From assembly GCF_004346925.1 (NCBI RefSeq), contig NZ_CP031167.1, positions 516,001 to 580,000 on the forward strand: a stretch of 64,000 nt of DNA, in the 5' to 3' direction. The number at the start of each line of letters is the position of its first letter. Position 1 is the stretch's first letter. The stretch is from Stenotrophomonas sp. ASS1 (GTDB taxonomy: Bacteria > Pseudomonadota > Gammaproteobacteria > Xanthomonadales > Xanthomonadaceae). Below the pieces are notes generated by a model. The model did no database searches and was not told the DNA's origin. It worked only from the letters and a program-made list of their open reading frames with translations. The position numbers and the translations under genes were made by a program. Below, piece by piece: positions 1 to 7,069 of this stretch.

Positions 1-1389
1 CTGCAGATGCGCGCCAACACCCGCCATGAGCAGGAAGTGGTGCAGCGGCTGTCGCTGGGCCTGGCCGAACACATCGCCCAACGCAGCGAACTGATGGACA
101 CCAGCGGCATGCGCGATGCTGCGGTGCGTGCGCTGTTCGGCCAGCTGATGGCGGTCAATCCCAGCGTCGAGGTCTACCTGCTGGACGACCAAGGCCGCAT
201 TCTCGGCCACGACGCGCCCAGCGGCCATCTGGTGCGCAACAAGGTGGACGTGGCACCGCTGCGCCGCCTGCTGTCGGGTGCGCCACTGCCGATCCTCGGC
301 GATGACCCGCGCAGCGCCGAGGGCCGCAAGGTGTTCAGTGCTGCACCGTTGATCGTGCAGGGCCGCCAGGCCGGTTATGTGTACGTGGTGCTGGTGGGCG
401 AACACCGGCAGATGCTCGCCGACGATCTCGCCGCCGGCAGCCAATGGAACACCACATGGTGGTCAGTCGTGCTGGTGGGGGGCCTCGGCCTGTTTGCCGG
501 GCTGGTGGCGTTCTACTGGGTGACGCGTCCGCTGCGGCGCCTGACCCGACGCATCCAGGCGTTCGACATCGACGCGCCGACCCCACTGCCGCCGCCGGAG
601 CCACTGCGGCCCGGTGAGCGCGATGAACTGGTGATCCTGGAACACGCGCATGCGCAGATGGCGCAGCGGCTGGGTGAGCAATGGCAGCAGTTGCGCCAGC
701 AGGACCTGCAGCGGCGCGAGCTGGTTGCCAACATCTCGCACGACCTGCGTACGCCGTTGTCGTCGCTGCATGGCTACCTGGAAACGCTGGCGCTGAAGGA
801 CGCCACGCTGTCACCGGACGAGCGCCGCCGCTACCTCGGTATCGCGCTGGCACAGAGCGCCAAGGTTGGCCGGCTGGCGCGCGCGCTGTTCGAGCTGGCG
901 CGGCTGGAGCACGGTGAAGTGCGTCTGGAGTGGGAAGTGTTCGCGCTGCCGGAGCTGCTGCAGGACGTACTGCAGAAGTTCGAGCTGGCCGCGCAGGCGC
1001 GCAACCAGCGCCTGCACGCGGAATTTCCGCCCGGCCTGCCGCTGGTACGTGCCGACCTGGGCCTGGTCGAGCGGGTGCTGACCAACCTGCTCGACAATGC
1101 ATTGCGGCACGCGCCGGAAGGTGGGCGGATCGAAGTGTGCCTGCGTGCGACCGCGGACAGCATCGAGGTGAGCGTGGCCGATGATGGTCCCGGTGTGGCA
1201 GCGGCGCTGCGCGCACAGTTGTTCCAGGCGCCGGCCGCACTGGGCGCACGGCGTGGCGAGAACGGTGGCCTCGGCCTGTTGATCGTGCAGCGTATCGTGC
1301 AGCTGCATGGCCGCCGCATCGAACTGCGCGACAGTGAGCGTGGCGCGCTGTTCGTGTTCGCGTTGCCGCGCGCGGAGCCGGCGGCCTAG
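1..1389 (+). CDS. Sensor histidine kinase, 5' end cut by the window
   Basis: This is the C-terminal part of a membrane sensor kinase. The reading frame is open from the first base, and the first in-frame ATG (position 7) lies inside what looks like the periplasmic sensor segment, so the true start and first membrane helix are upstream of the window. A membrane segment is encoded at about 457-525, followed by a HAMP linker. The phospho-acceptor H-box (NISHDLRTPL) lies near 730-760, the N-box (NLLDNALRHA) near 1084, and the G1 box (ADDGPGV) near 1180. The signal it senses and its partner regulator are not visible; the regulator probably lies upstream. Its TAG stop overlaps the TAG stop of the convergent kinase on the other strand within a shared CTAG. 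Confidence 0.9.
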   Translation: MQMRANTRHEQEVVQRLSLGLAEHIAQRSELMDTSGMRDAAVRALFGQLMAVNPSVEVYLLDDQGRILGHDAPSGHLVRNKVDVAPLRRLLSGAPLPILGDDPRSAEGRKVFSAAPLIVQGRQAGYVYVVLVGEHRQMLADDLAAGSQWNTTWWSVVLVGGLGLFAGLVAFYWVTRPLRRLTRRIQAFDIDAPTPLPPPEPLRPGERDELVILEHAHAQMAQRLGEQWQQLRQQDLQRRELVANISHDLRTPLSSLHGYLETLALKDATLSPDERRRYLGIALAQSAKVGRLARALFELARLEHGEVRLEWEVFALPELLQDVLQKFELAAQARNQRLHAEFPPGLPLVRADLGLVERVLTNLLDNALRHAPEGGRIEVCLRATADSIEVSVADDGPGVAAALRAQLFQAPAALGARRGENGGLGLLIVQRIVQLHGRRIELRDSERGALFVFALPRAEPAA

Positions 1390-2738
1390 CAGGCCGCCTC
1401 GCTCACCACGGCACCGCCGCTTTCCAGAGGCAGGTGCAGGCGGATGCAGGCACCGCCCAGTTCGGAGTCGGTCACTTCAACGTGGCCGCCATGCTTGTCA
1501 GCCACCACCTGCACCAGTGCCAGGCCGAGACCGAAACCGGGGCTGCCCGGGTCCAGCCGCACATAGGGTTGCAGCACCTGGCCGCGCAGTTCGGGCGCGA
1601 TGCCGGGGCCGTCGTCCTCCACCTGCAGGCACAGCCAGCCATCGTTGACCGTGCTGGCGATGCGGATCTGCCGCCGCGCATAGCGCAAGGCATTGCCGAG
1701 CAGATTGCGCAGCGCCAGTTCCAGCATATGCCGGTTGACGTTGACCAGGCCTGCTGGCGACAGCGCCTGCTGTACCGGCAGCGGCAGCGGTGCGAACTGG
1801 GCCACCACGCCACGGACCAGCGCGGCCAGCTGCAGGCGCTGGCGGGTCAGCTGATGGCAGCGGCCCAGCGCGGCGTACTCGACGCCGGCATCGGTGAGGT
1901 GCTGCAGGCGATCGACGTCGGTGCGCAGGCCACCCAGCGCATCGCGCTGGATCTCGTCGAGTGCGGTGTCCTCCAGGTCGGCCAGGCCGAAGCGCATCCG
2001 CGCCAACGGCGTGCGCACTTCATGCGCGACCGCCTGCGCCAGCACGCGCTGGCTCTCCAGCAGCTGCTGCAGCTGCTCGGCCATGTGGTTGAAGGCATTG
2101 GCCAGCGGCCGCACCAGCGCGGTGCCGGCACGCGGCGCACGCGTATCCAGCTGGCCGTCGCGCATCTGCCGCGCCGCCTGTGCCAGCTGCGACACATCGC
2201 GCCACAGGCGGTAGACCATCACGTACATCGGCAGCGCCACGGCCACCATCAGGATCAGCAGCAGGATCGCCACGCCGGACACTTCGCTGTCCTGCCAGCC
2301 TTCCTCAGGCAACGCTTCATCCAGTGGCCCCAGCATCACGGCATAGTTGCTGTCGCCGATCCGCTGCAGGCTGCGCATGTGTTCCAGGTCGATCTGCACA
2401 CGGCCGTTGTTGAACGGCGGTCGCTGGCTGGCCGACAGCGCCTTCTCCGCCTCGGCCAGCGGCACCATTCGCAGGGCATAGGCGAAGTCGGCGTCGAGCC
2501 CTCGTGCCAGCGCCGGCCACTGGTCACGTGGTGTTTCCGCGAAGCGTTGCTGCAGCAGCGCATGGGTGCCACGCATCTCGGCCAGCAGGCTGGCTTCGGT
2601 GCGGTCTTCCAGCAGCGCATCCCAGGCCCACAGGCCCAGCACGATCAGCAGCAGGTGGGCGACCAGGAAGCCGATGCCGTAGCGCAGGAAGTGGAAGGCG
2701 TGGCCGCGCATCGCCGAGTGCGTGCGCTTCATCCCCAT
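1386..2738 (-). CDS. Sensor histidine kinase, RstB-like
   Basis: A 450-residue inner-membrane sensor kinase. It has two membrane helices (about residues 17-40 and 155-179) flanking a ~115-residue periplasmic domain, then a HAMP linker, the H-box with His239 (AHEVRTP), an N-box (RNLLGNALRYA) and a G1 box (EDDGPGI). It should autophosphorylate on His239 and pass the phosphate to the response regulator encoded just upstream, whose gene it overlaps by 10 bp, so the two are translated together. Domain order and size fit the RstB/CpxA-like class. The periplasmic ligand cannot be read from the sequence. A second Met three codons in is an alternative start. Confidence 0.92.
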   Translation of the reverse strand: MGMKRTHSAMRGHAFHFLRYGIGFLVAHLLLIVLGLWAWDALLEDRTEASLLAEMRGTHALLQQRFAETPRDQWPALARGLDADFAYALRMVPLAEAEKALSASQRPPFNNGRVQIDLEHMRSLQRIGDSNYAVMLGPLDEALPEEGWQDSEVSGVAILLLILMVAVALPMYVMVYRLWRDVSQLAQAARQMRDGQLDTRAPRAGTALVRPLANAFNHMAEQLQQLLESQRVLAQAVAHEVRTPLARMRFGLADLEDTALDEIQRDALGGLRTDVDRLQHLTDAGVEYAALGRCHQLTRQRLQLAALVRGVVAQFAPLPLPVQQALSPAGLVNVNRHMLELALRNLLGNALRYARRQIRIASTVNDGWLCLQVEDDGPGIAPELRGQVLQPYVRLDPGSPGFGLGLALVQVVADKHGGHVEVTDSELGGACIRLHLPLESGGAVVSEAAC

Positions 2739-3424
2739 GCCGAGCGGCTGAACAGGTAGCCGCGTCCACGGACGGTCTTGATCCGCTCCGGTTGTTCAGG
2801 GTTGTCGCCCAGCTTGCGGCGCAGGCGCGAGATGCGCGCATCGATCGAACGGTCCAGGCCGTCAAAGGCGATGCCACGCAGGCCGCGCAGCAGCGCATCG
2901 CGGTCCAGGATCTGGCCGGCGTTGCTGGCCAGCAGGAACAGCAGGTCGAACTCGGCCGTGGTCAGCTCCAGCAGGCCGCCCTGCAGGTGCACGTTGCGGG
3001 TGGACGGGTCGATGTTCAGCTCGCCGAAGCGCAGGCTGCCGTCGCGCGGTTCGACCCGGCGGTGGCGGCGCAGATGGGCACGCAGGCGGGCGAGCAGCAC
3101 CCGCGGTTCGATGGGTTTACCGATGTAATCGTCGGCCCCCAGCTCCAGTCCCAGCACCTGGTCAATGTTGTCGGTGCGGGCGGTCAGCACACAGATGATG
3201 CCGTCATAGTGGGGCCGGATCTGCCGACACACTTCGAAACCATCCTGGTCGGGCAGGCCGACATCGAGCAGGACCAGGGCCGGCTTCTCGGCCAGGATCC
3301 GGGCCACCGCGCGCTCGCCACTGCGCTCATGGGCCACCTGGTAGCCATGCCGCCGCAGATAGTCGCTGACCATCGTACCCAGGCGGGCATCGTCTTCAAC
3401 CAGTACGATATCCAGCATTTTCAA
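2729..3424 (-). CDS. OmpR-family response regulator, RstA-like
   Basis: A 231-residue DNA-binding response regulator. The receiver domain (about residues 1-115) has the acidic pair Asp11/Asp12, the phospho-acceptor Asp54 (LLDVGLPDQDG) and the conserved Lys103 (GKPIEPR). The C-terminal winged-helix OmpR-type domain covers about 130-228 (SRLRRKLGDNPEQPERIKTVRGRGY). It is the first gene of a two-gene operon with the kinase that follows. OmpR-type regulators usually bind direct repeats with about one helical turn of spacing; such a repeat lies about 170 bp upstream, between this gene and the divergent asparagine-synthetase-like gene, which makes that gene a candidate target. Confidence 0.94.
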   Translation of the reverse strand: MKMLDIVLVEDDARLGTMVSDYLRRHGYQVAHERSGERAVARILAEKPALVLLDVGLPDQDGFEVCRQIRPHYDGIICVLTARTDNIDQVLGLELGADDYIGKPIEPRVLLARLRAHLRRHRRVEPRDGSLRFGELNIDPSTRNVHLQGGLLELTTAEFDLLFLLASNAGQILDRDALLRGLRGIAFDGLDRSIDARISRLRRKLGDNPEQPERIKTVRGRGYLFSRSAWG

Positions 3425-3590
3425 GGCCTCCGTGGGCGCAAACGTACCGCCACGGCACGAGCGCGGCGATGCTATCCCAGCCTGCGGGCCGCCCGGGTCC
3501 CGGGGGCGGGCGCCATTCAGCCGGGGTTGCTGGCGCTCGGGCCGGGCCTCAGGCCTGGCAACAACTTGGCGTCCAGCATAGCTTGTTGCC

Positions 3591-3615
3591 GTTACAAAAC
3601 GTTACCTTCGTGATA
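3591..3615. promoter_or_regulatory. Tandem GTTAC repeat, candidate response-regulator site
   Basis: GTTAC occurs at 3591-3595 and 3601-3605, exactly 10 bp apart, with a weaker GTGAT at 3610-3614. The site is in the 344-bp gap between the divergent RstA-like regulator gene and the asparagine-synthetase-like gene. Ten-bp phased direct repeats are the usual target layout of OmpR-family regulators, and the E. coli RstA box also contains GTTACA. Assignment to the neighbouring regulator is inference. I saw nothing else clear in this gap apart from the strong ribosome binding site at its right end. Confidence 0.4.
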
Positions 3616-3768
3616 CGTCTGGTGACCATCGCTGACAGCAAAGCGACTGACGCGGGGCAGGTGGGGCGCCGAGCATGGAGTCTCCTCCGCTCCGCGTGCC
3701 GTTCCCATGTCGCTCGCCGCCCCCTGCCTGCTGAACCCGTCCCGCCGCTGCCGCTGCGGAGGTGCCCG

Positions 3769-5670
3769 ATGAGCGGCGTGGTCGGGGCCTGGTTGCCGCC
3801 CGCCGAGGACGAGCACCTGCTGCAGCAGCTGGCGCCGATGCTGCGCGCCCTGCAGCAGCGTGGCCGGGGCCGCATCGGTTACTGGACCGACGCCGAGGCC
3901 GGTCTGGCGCTGGGTCACTGCCGGGCGCCGACCGACACTCCGCTGCAGCCACTGAGCTCGGATTGCGGCCGCTACGTGTTGTGCCTGGACGGCCGCCTGT
4001 ACAACCGCGCCGACCTGCAGGCGCAGCTGCGCGAGCTGCCACGCAGCTGCAGTGACGCCCGGCTGTTGCTGCAGGCGATCGTTGAATGGGGCGTGGAGCG
4101 GGCGCTGTCGCGTATCGAAGGCGCGTTCGGTTTCAGCGTCTGGGACCGCGAATCGCGTGAGTTGTGGCTGGCGCGTGATCCGGTGGGCGAGCGGCCGCTG
4201 TATTACGGCTGGTTCCAGGGCCAGTTCCTGTTCGCCTCGGAAATGAAGGCGCTGCAGGCCTTCGCCGGCTTCGCGCCGAGCATCGACCAGGATGCGCTGA
4301 GCCTGCTGCTGCGCCACGACTATGTGCCGGCGCCGCACACCATCTACCGGGGCATCCACAAGCTGGTGGCCGGCGCGGTGCTGCGCGTCGATCTGGATGA
4401 CCACGCTGCCGGCGGTTCCAGCCAGGCGGCGGAAGGGGGCGCGCGCTACTGGTGCGCACGCGATGCGATGCAGAGTGCGCTGCAGGAACCCCTGCAGCCG
4501 GCGCCGAGCCTGGAACAGGCCACCGACCAGCTGGAAGTGGTGTTGCAGAAGGCGATCGCGGCACGCATGCATTCGCCGCTGGCCTGCGGTGCGTTCCTGT
4601 CCGGCGGCACCGACTCGTCGCTGGTGACCGCGATGATGCAGGCGCAGTCGACGCTGCCGATCGAGGCCTGGACGGTCGGCTTCGACGATCCCGGCCACGA
4701 CGAAAGCGATTGGGCCTCGCAGGTCGCTCGCCACCTGGGTGTGCAGCACCATCTGCACCGGATGGATGCGCGCCAGGGCCTGGACCTGCTGCAGCGCCTG
4801 CCGCAGGTCTGGTGCGAGCCCTTCGCCGATGCCTCGCAGCTGCCGACCCTGCTGGCCAGTGAACTGCTGGGCGCGCGCAAACCGGTGGCGCTGACCGGCG
4901 ACGGTGGCGATGAACTGTTCTTCGGTCATCCCAGCTATGGCCGGGCGCTGCGCAATGCACGCCTCTGTGGTGGCTTGCCGGACTGGGTGCGTGATCTGGC
5001 GCGGCGCAGTGGCAACCGCATGAACGTCGAGCGTGGCCGCCTGGGCGGCTGGCGTGCGCTGGTGGCCGAGGTTGCCGCCAACGATGTGGAAGGGCATTAC
5101 CTGCAACGTGTCACCCGCTGGCGGCAGCCGGCGCAGGTGGTGCTGGGCGCACGTGAGCCGATGACGATCTTCCAGCAGCAGGACTCTGCGCTGCCGGCCG
5201 AGGCGCGCATCCAGCTGTTGGATTTCCGCATGGATCTGGCCGAGGGCATCCTCGCCAAGGTCGACCGTGCCGGCATGGCGGCGGGCGTGGAGACGCGTGC
5301 GCCGCTGCTGGACATGGAGGTGGTGCGTCTGGCCTGGCGCCTGCCGCAGCACCTGAAGTACCACGATGGTGAGCACAAGCGGATCCTCAAGCACCTGCTG
5401 GCGCGCTACCTGCCGGAACCGCTGGTGTACCGCCCCAAGCGCGGTTTTGGCCCGCCGATGGCGCGTTGGCTGGCGGGCCCGCTGCGCGATTGGGCGGAGG
5501 CGCTGCTGGATCCGCAGCTGCTGCGCAACCAAGGGTGTTTCGATGTTGCGCGCGTGCGCGGTATCTGGGAGGCGTTCCTGCGTGGTGAGCGCAAGTGGCA
5601 CACGCACCTGTGGAACGTGCTGATGTTCCAGGCGTGGCATCAGCACTGGCACGGTGGTCGCGGGCGCTGA
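3769..5670 (+). CDS. Asparagine synthetase-like amidotransferase with degenerate glutaminase site
   Basis: A 633-residue protein of the AsnB family with an N-terminal class II glutamine amidotransferase fold (about 1-210) and a C-terminal ATP-pyrophosphatase synthetase domain (PP-loop SGGTDSS, then GDGGDELFFGH and ETRAPLLD). The ATG at 3769 is chosen because GGAGG lies 6 nt upstream; the frame is open further upstream but has no better start. With this start the protein begins Met-Ser-Gly-Val, where family members have Met-Cys-Gly, so the nucleophilic Cys is Ser. The NGEIYN glutamine-binding motif is DGRLYN here and the HRGPD motif is lost, while the synthetase residues look intact. It may use free ammonia, or be a beta-lactam-synthetase-like enzyme with another amine donor. 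It is monocistronic. Confidence 0.85.
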   Translation: MSGVVGAWLPPAEDEHLLQQLAPMLRALQQRGRGRIGYWTDAEAGLALGHCRAPTDTPLQPLSSDCGRYVLCLDGRLYNRADLQAQLRELPRSCSDARLLLQAIVEWGVERALSRIEGAFGFSVWDRESRELWLARDPVGERPLYYGWFQGQFLFASEMKALQAFAGFAPSIDQDALSLLLRHDYVPAPHTIYRGIHKLVAGAVLRVDLDDHAAGGSSQAAEGGARYWCARDAMQSALQEPLQPAPSLEQATDQLEVVLQKAIAARMHSPLACGAFLSGGTDSSLVTAMMQAQSTLPIEAWTVGFDDPGHDESDWASQVARHLGVQHHLHRMDARQGLDLLQRLPQVWCEPFADASQLPTLLASELLGARKPVALTGDGGDELFFGHPSYGRALRNARLCGGLPDWVRDLARRSGNRMNVERGRLGGWRALVAEVAANDVEGHYLQRVTRWRQPAQVVLGAREPMTIFQQQDSALPAEARIQLLDFRMDLAEGILAKVDRAGMAAGVETRAPLLDMEVVRLAWRLPQHLKYHDGEHKRILKHLLARYLPEPLVYRPKRGFGPPMARWLAGPLRDWAEALLDPQLLRNQGCFDVARVRGIWEAFLRGERKWHTHLWNVLMFQAWHQHWHGGRGR

Positions 5671-5802
5671 GCGATTTCTGCATCGCGTGCGGCGGATTGA
5701 ATCATCGTGGCGCGGGGCGGATGCCCTTGCGTACGAATGTCCTCCGGCGCCTAGTTGAAAGGCGCCACGAGCGCTGCGCTTTACCTGCCGTAAGCCGAGT
5801 CT

Positions 5803-5906
5803 CGTCGGGGCGGGCAGGGGTCTGGGCAAAGTAAAAGTAAAGGAGGAGGTGACGGCCAACGGCCGGCGCCGGGGGACATTTGCCCAGGCCCCTGCCTGTC
5901 CCGGCG
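5803..5906. repeat. Long imperfect inverted repeat, possible interspersed element
   Basis: Two 26-bp arms (5803-5828 and 5881-5906) are complementary at about 22 positions, including a 16-bp core with one mismatch. The loop contains AAGTAAAAGTAAAGGAGGAGG and a small GGCCAACGGCC hairpin. It lies in the 379-bp gap between the asparagine-synthetase-like gene and the phasin gene, in which I see no convincing gene. A minus-strand frame (5702-5968) crosses it but reads through the palindrome and has no supported start. It could be a structured RNA or a copy of a dispersed repeat. Confidence 0.45.
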
Positions 5907-5966
5907 GGGCCCTTCAGTTCGCGGCGAATCCAGACGAGGAAGCGCTCTTCAATGCAGACGCCAGGC

Positions 5967-6003
5967 AAAAAAAGACCCGGCAGAGGGAGGGATCTGCCGG
6001 GTC
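5967..6003 (-). terminator. Rho-independent terminator of the phasin gene
   Basis: Perfect 11-bp stem (GACCCGGCAGA/TCTGCCGGGTC) at 5974-6003 with an 8-nt loop. On the minus strand the stem is followed by seven T residues (5967-5973). It lies 46 bp past the phasin stop codon. Confidence 0.85.
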
Positions 6004-6049
6004 CGGATTGCGCGGGGGGAGGGACCCACGCAATGAGCGTTGCGTCGCG

Positions 6050-6397
6050 TCAGTGGTTGTTCGCGTCCGCCGTTGATTCGTTGTAGCCGTGCACCAGTTC
6101 GGACCAGGCCTTGCCGGCCTGCAGGCCAAGGCCGACCACGTCCTGCTGGGCCTGGCCGAGCCGCTGCAGGTTGTCCTGCCACAGCTGTGCGCCCTTGTTG
6201 AGCACCCCGGCCGCGTCGTCACTGCGGGCCAGCTCGCCGAGCCAGCCGCCGGTCGCGGTCAGGTTGCGCTCCATCGCCTTCAGCTGCACCCCGAACATGC
6301 TTTCCGCGTTCTCCAACGCCAACCGGTTCGCACGCGTTGCCGCGGCGGCGAGCTGGCGGGTGGCATCACTGAAGCGATCGCTGAAGGCGGTGGCCAT
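6050..6397 (-). CDS. Phasin family protein
   Basis: A 115-residue, mostly helical protein without a signal peptide or membrane helix. The heptad-like sequence (RANRLALENAESMFGVQLKA, then QDVVGLGLQAGKAWSELV) matches the phasin_2 type, proteins that coat polyhydroxyalkanoate granules or act as granule-associated regulators. No PHA synthase gene is in the window, so the substrate is unknown. The frame is open to 6451, but the family-like sequence starts at the Met encoded at 6397; neither start has a strong Shine-Dalgarno. It has its own terminator downstream, and one separates it from queD upstream, so it is a single-gene unit. Confidence 0.8.
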   Translation of the reverse strand: MATAFSDRFSDATRQLAAAATRANRLALENAESMFGVQLKAMERNLTATGGWLGELARSDDAAGVLNKGAQLWQDNLQRLGQAQQDVVGLGLQAGKAWSELVHGYNESTADANNH

Positions 6398-6466
6398 GGG
6401 GGCATCAGGGAGTGGCTTGATGCAGTGCAGCATACGCCGTTGATGCGGCAATGCAACAAAAATAAC

Positions 6467-6487
6467 AAAGGCGCCCAGGGCGCCTTT
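6467..6487 (-). terminator. Rho-independent terminator of queD
   Basis: AAAGGCGCC and GGCGCCTTT form a 9-bp stem around a 3-nt loop. On the minus strand the stem runs into GTTATTTTTGTTGC, giving a T-rich tail. It lies 28 bp past the queD stop codon. Confidence 0.85.
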
Positions 6488-6514
6488 GAAACACCTTTCA
6501 GATCAATGGGTTGA

Positions 6515-6877
6515 TCAGGCTGTTGGGCCGCGGTAACGGCAACCCGAGGTGCAGGTTTCGTGCACGGTGATCTCGCTCAGCGCCGGCAGGCCCGGCTTCA
6601 GCTCGTTCCAGATCCACACCGCCAGGTTCTCGCTGGTCGGGTTCTCCAGGCCGGGGATGTCATTGAGGTAGTGATGGTCCAGGCGGTCGTAGATCGGCTG
6701 GAAGGCCGCCTTCACGTCGCCGAAATCCATGATCCAGCCGGTCTGCGCACCCGGCTCGCCCTCGACCTTCAGTTCCACCCGGAACGAGTGGCCGTGCAGG
6801 CGCGCGCACTTGTGCCCCGGCGGCACGTTGGGGAGGCGGTGCGCCGCCTCGAGCATGAAGACTTTGAAGATTTCCAT
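6515..6877 (-). CDS. queD: 6-carboxy-5,6,7,8-tetrahydropterin synthase QueD
   Basis: A 120-residue enzyme of the PTPS/QueD family. It makes 6-carboxytetrahydropterin from 7,8-dihydroneopterin triphosphate on the route to 7-deazaguanines such as queuosine. Zinc-binding histidines are visible at His13 (AAHRLP) and at His28 and His30 (RLHGH), and the catalytic Cys24 sits in the CxxxHGH motif of the family. The C-terminal signature [12 protein letters not shown] is also present. The frame is open far upstream on this strand, but only the part from the ATG at 6877 is QueD; the rest is antisense to the receptor gene. It is divergent from the TonB-dependent receptor. No other queuosine gene is nearby. 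Confidence 0.93.
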   Translation of the reverse strand: MEIFKVFMLEAAHRLPNVPPGHKCARLHGHSFRVELKVEGEPGAQTGWIMDFGDVKAAFQPIYDRLDHHYLNDIPGLENPTSENLAVWIWNELKPGLPALSEITVHETCTSGCRYRGPTA

Positions 6878-6948
6878 GGCGCGATTGTACGCCGCAGGTG
6901 GCCGGCCAGCCTGAGCGGAGGTTGGGCTTTCGTGAAGAAAGTCTTTCC

Positions 6949-6996
6949 ATCCGGATGAAGAGATGATAATTTCTCTTATATCCGTATGAAGAGATG
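6949..6996. promoter_or_regulatory. 17-bp direct repeat upstream of the receptor gene
   Basis: ATCCGKATGAAGAGATG occurs at 6949-6965 and 6980-6996, with 16 of 17 bases identical and a 31-bp period (three helical turns). The repeats flank an AT-rich stretch (TAATTTCTCTTATA), and the first contains the palindrome CATCCGGATG. They lie in the 192-bp divergent gap between queD and the TonB-dependent receptor gene, 73 bp before the receptor start. Spacing and position suggest an operator for a dimeric regulator. The regulator is not identifiable. Confidence 0.5.
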
Positions 6997-7069
6997 TTAT
7001 TGGCCGGACCCCGGCCAGGCATGGACTACTGCGGAACTTCGTCGCCCTTACCACCTCCCCCACATCGTC

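Noticed and set aside
3592..5859. 755-codon minus-strand open frame
   Set aside because: It is antisense to the synthetase-like gene, has no domain or start support, and arises from the GC-rich third codon positions of the real gene.
5702..5968. 88-codon minus-strand frame in the gap before the phasin gene
   Set aside because: It crosses the long palindrome, has no Shine-Dalgarno and no recognisable sequence; it is probably repeat-derived.
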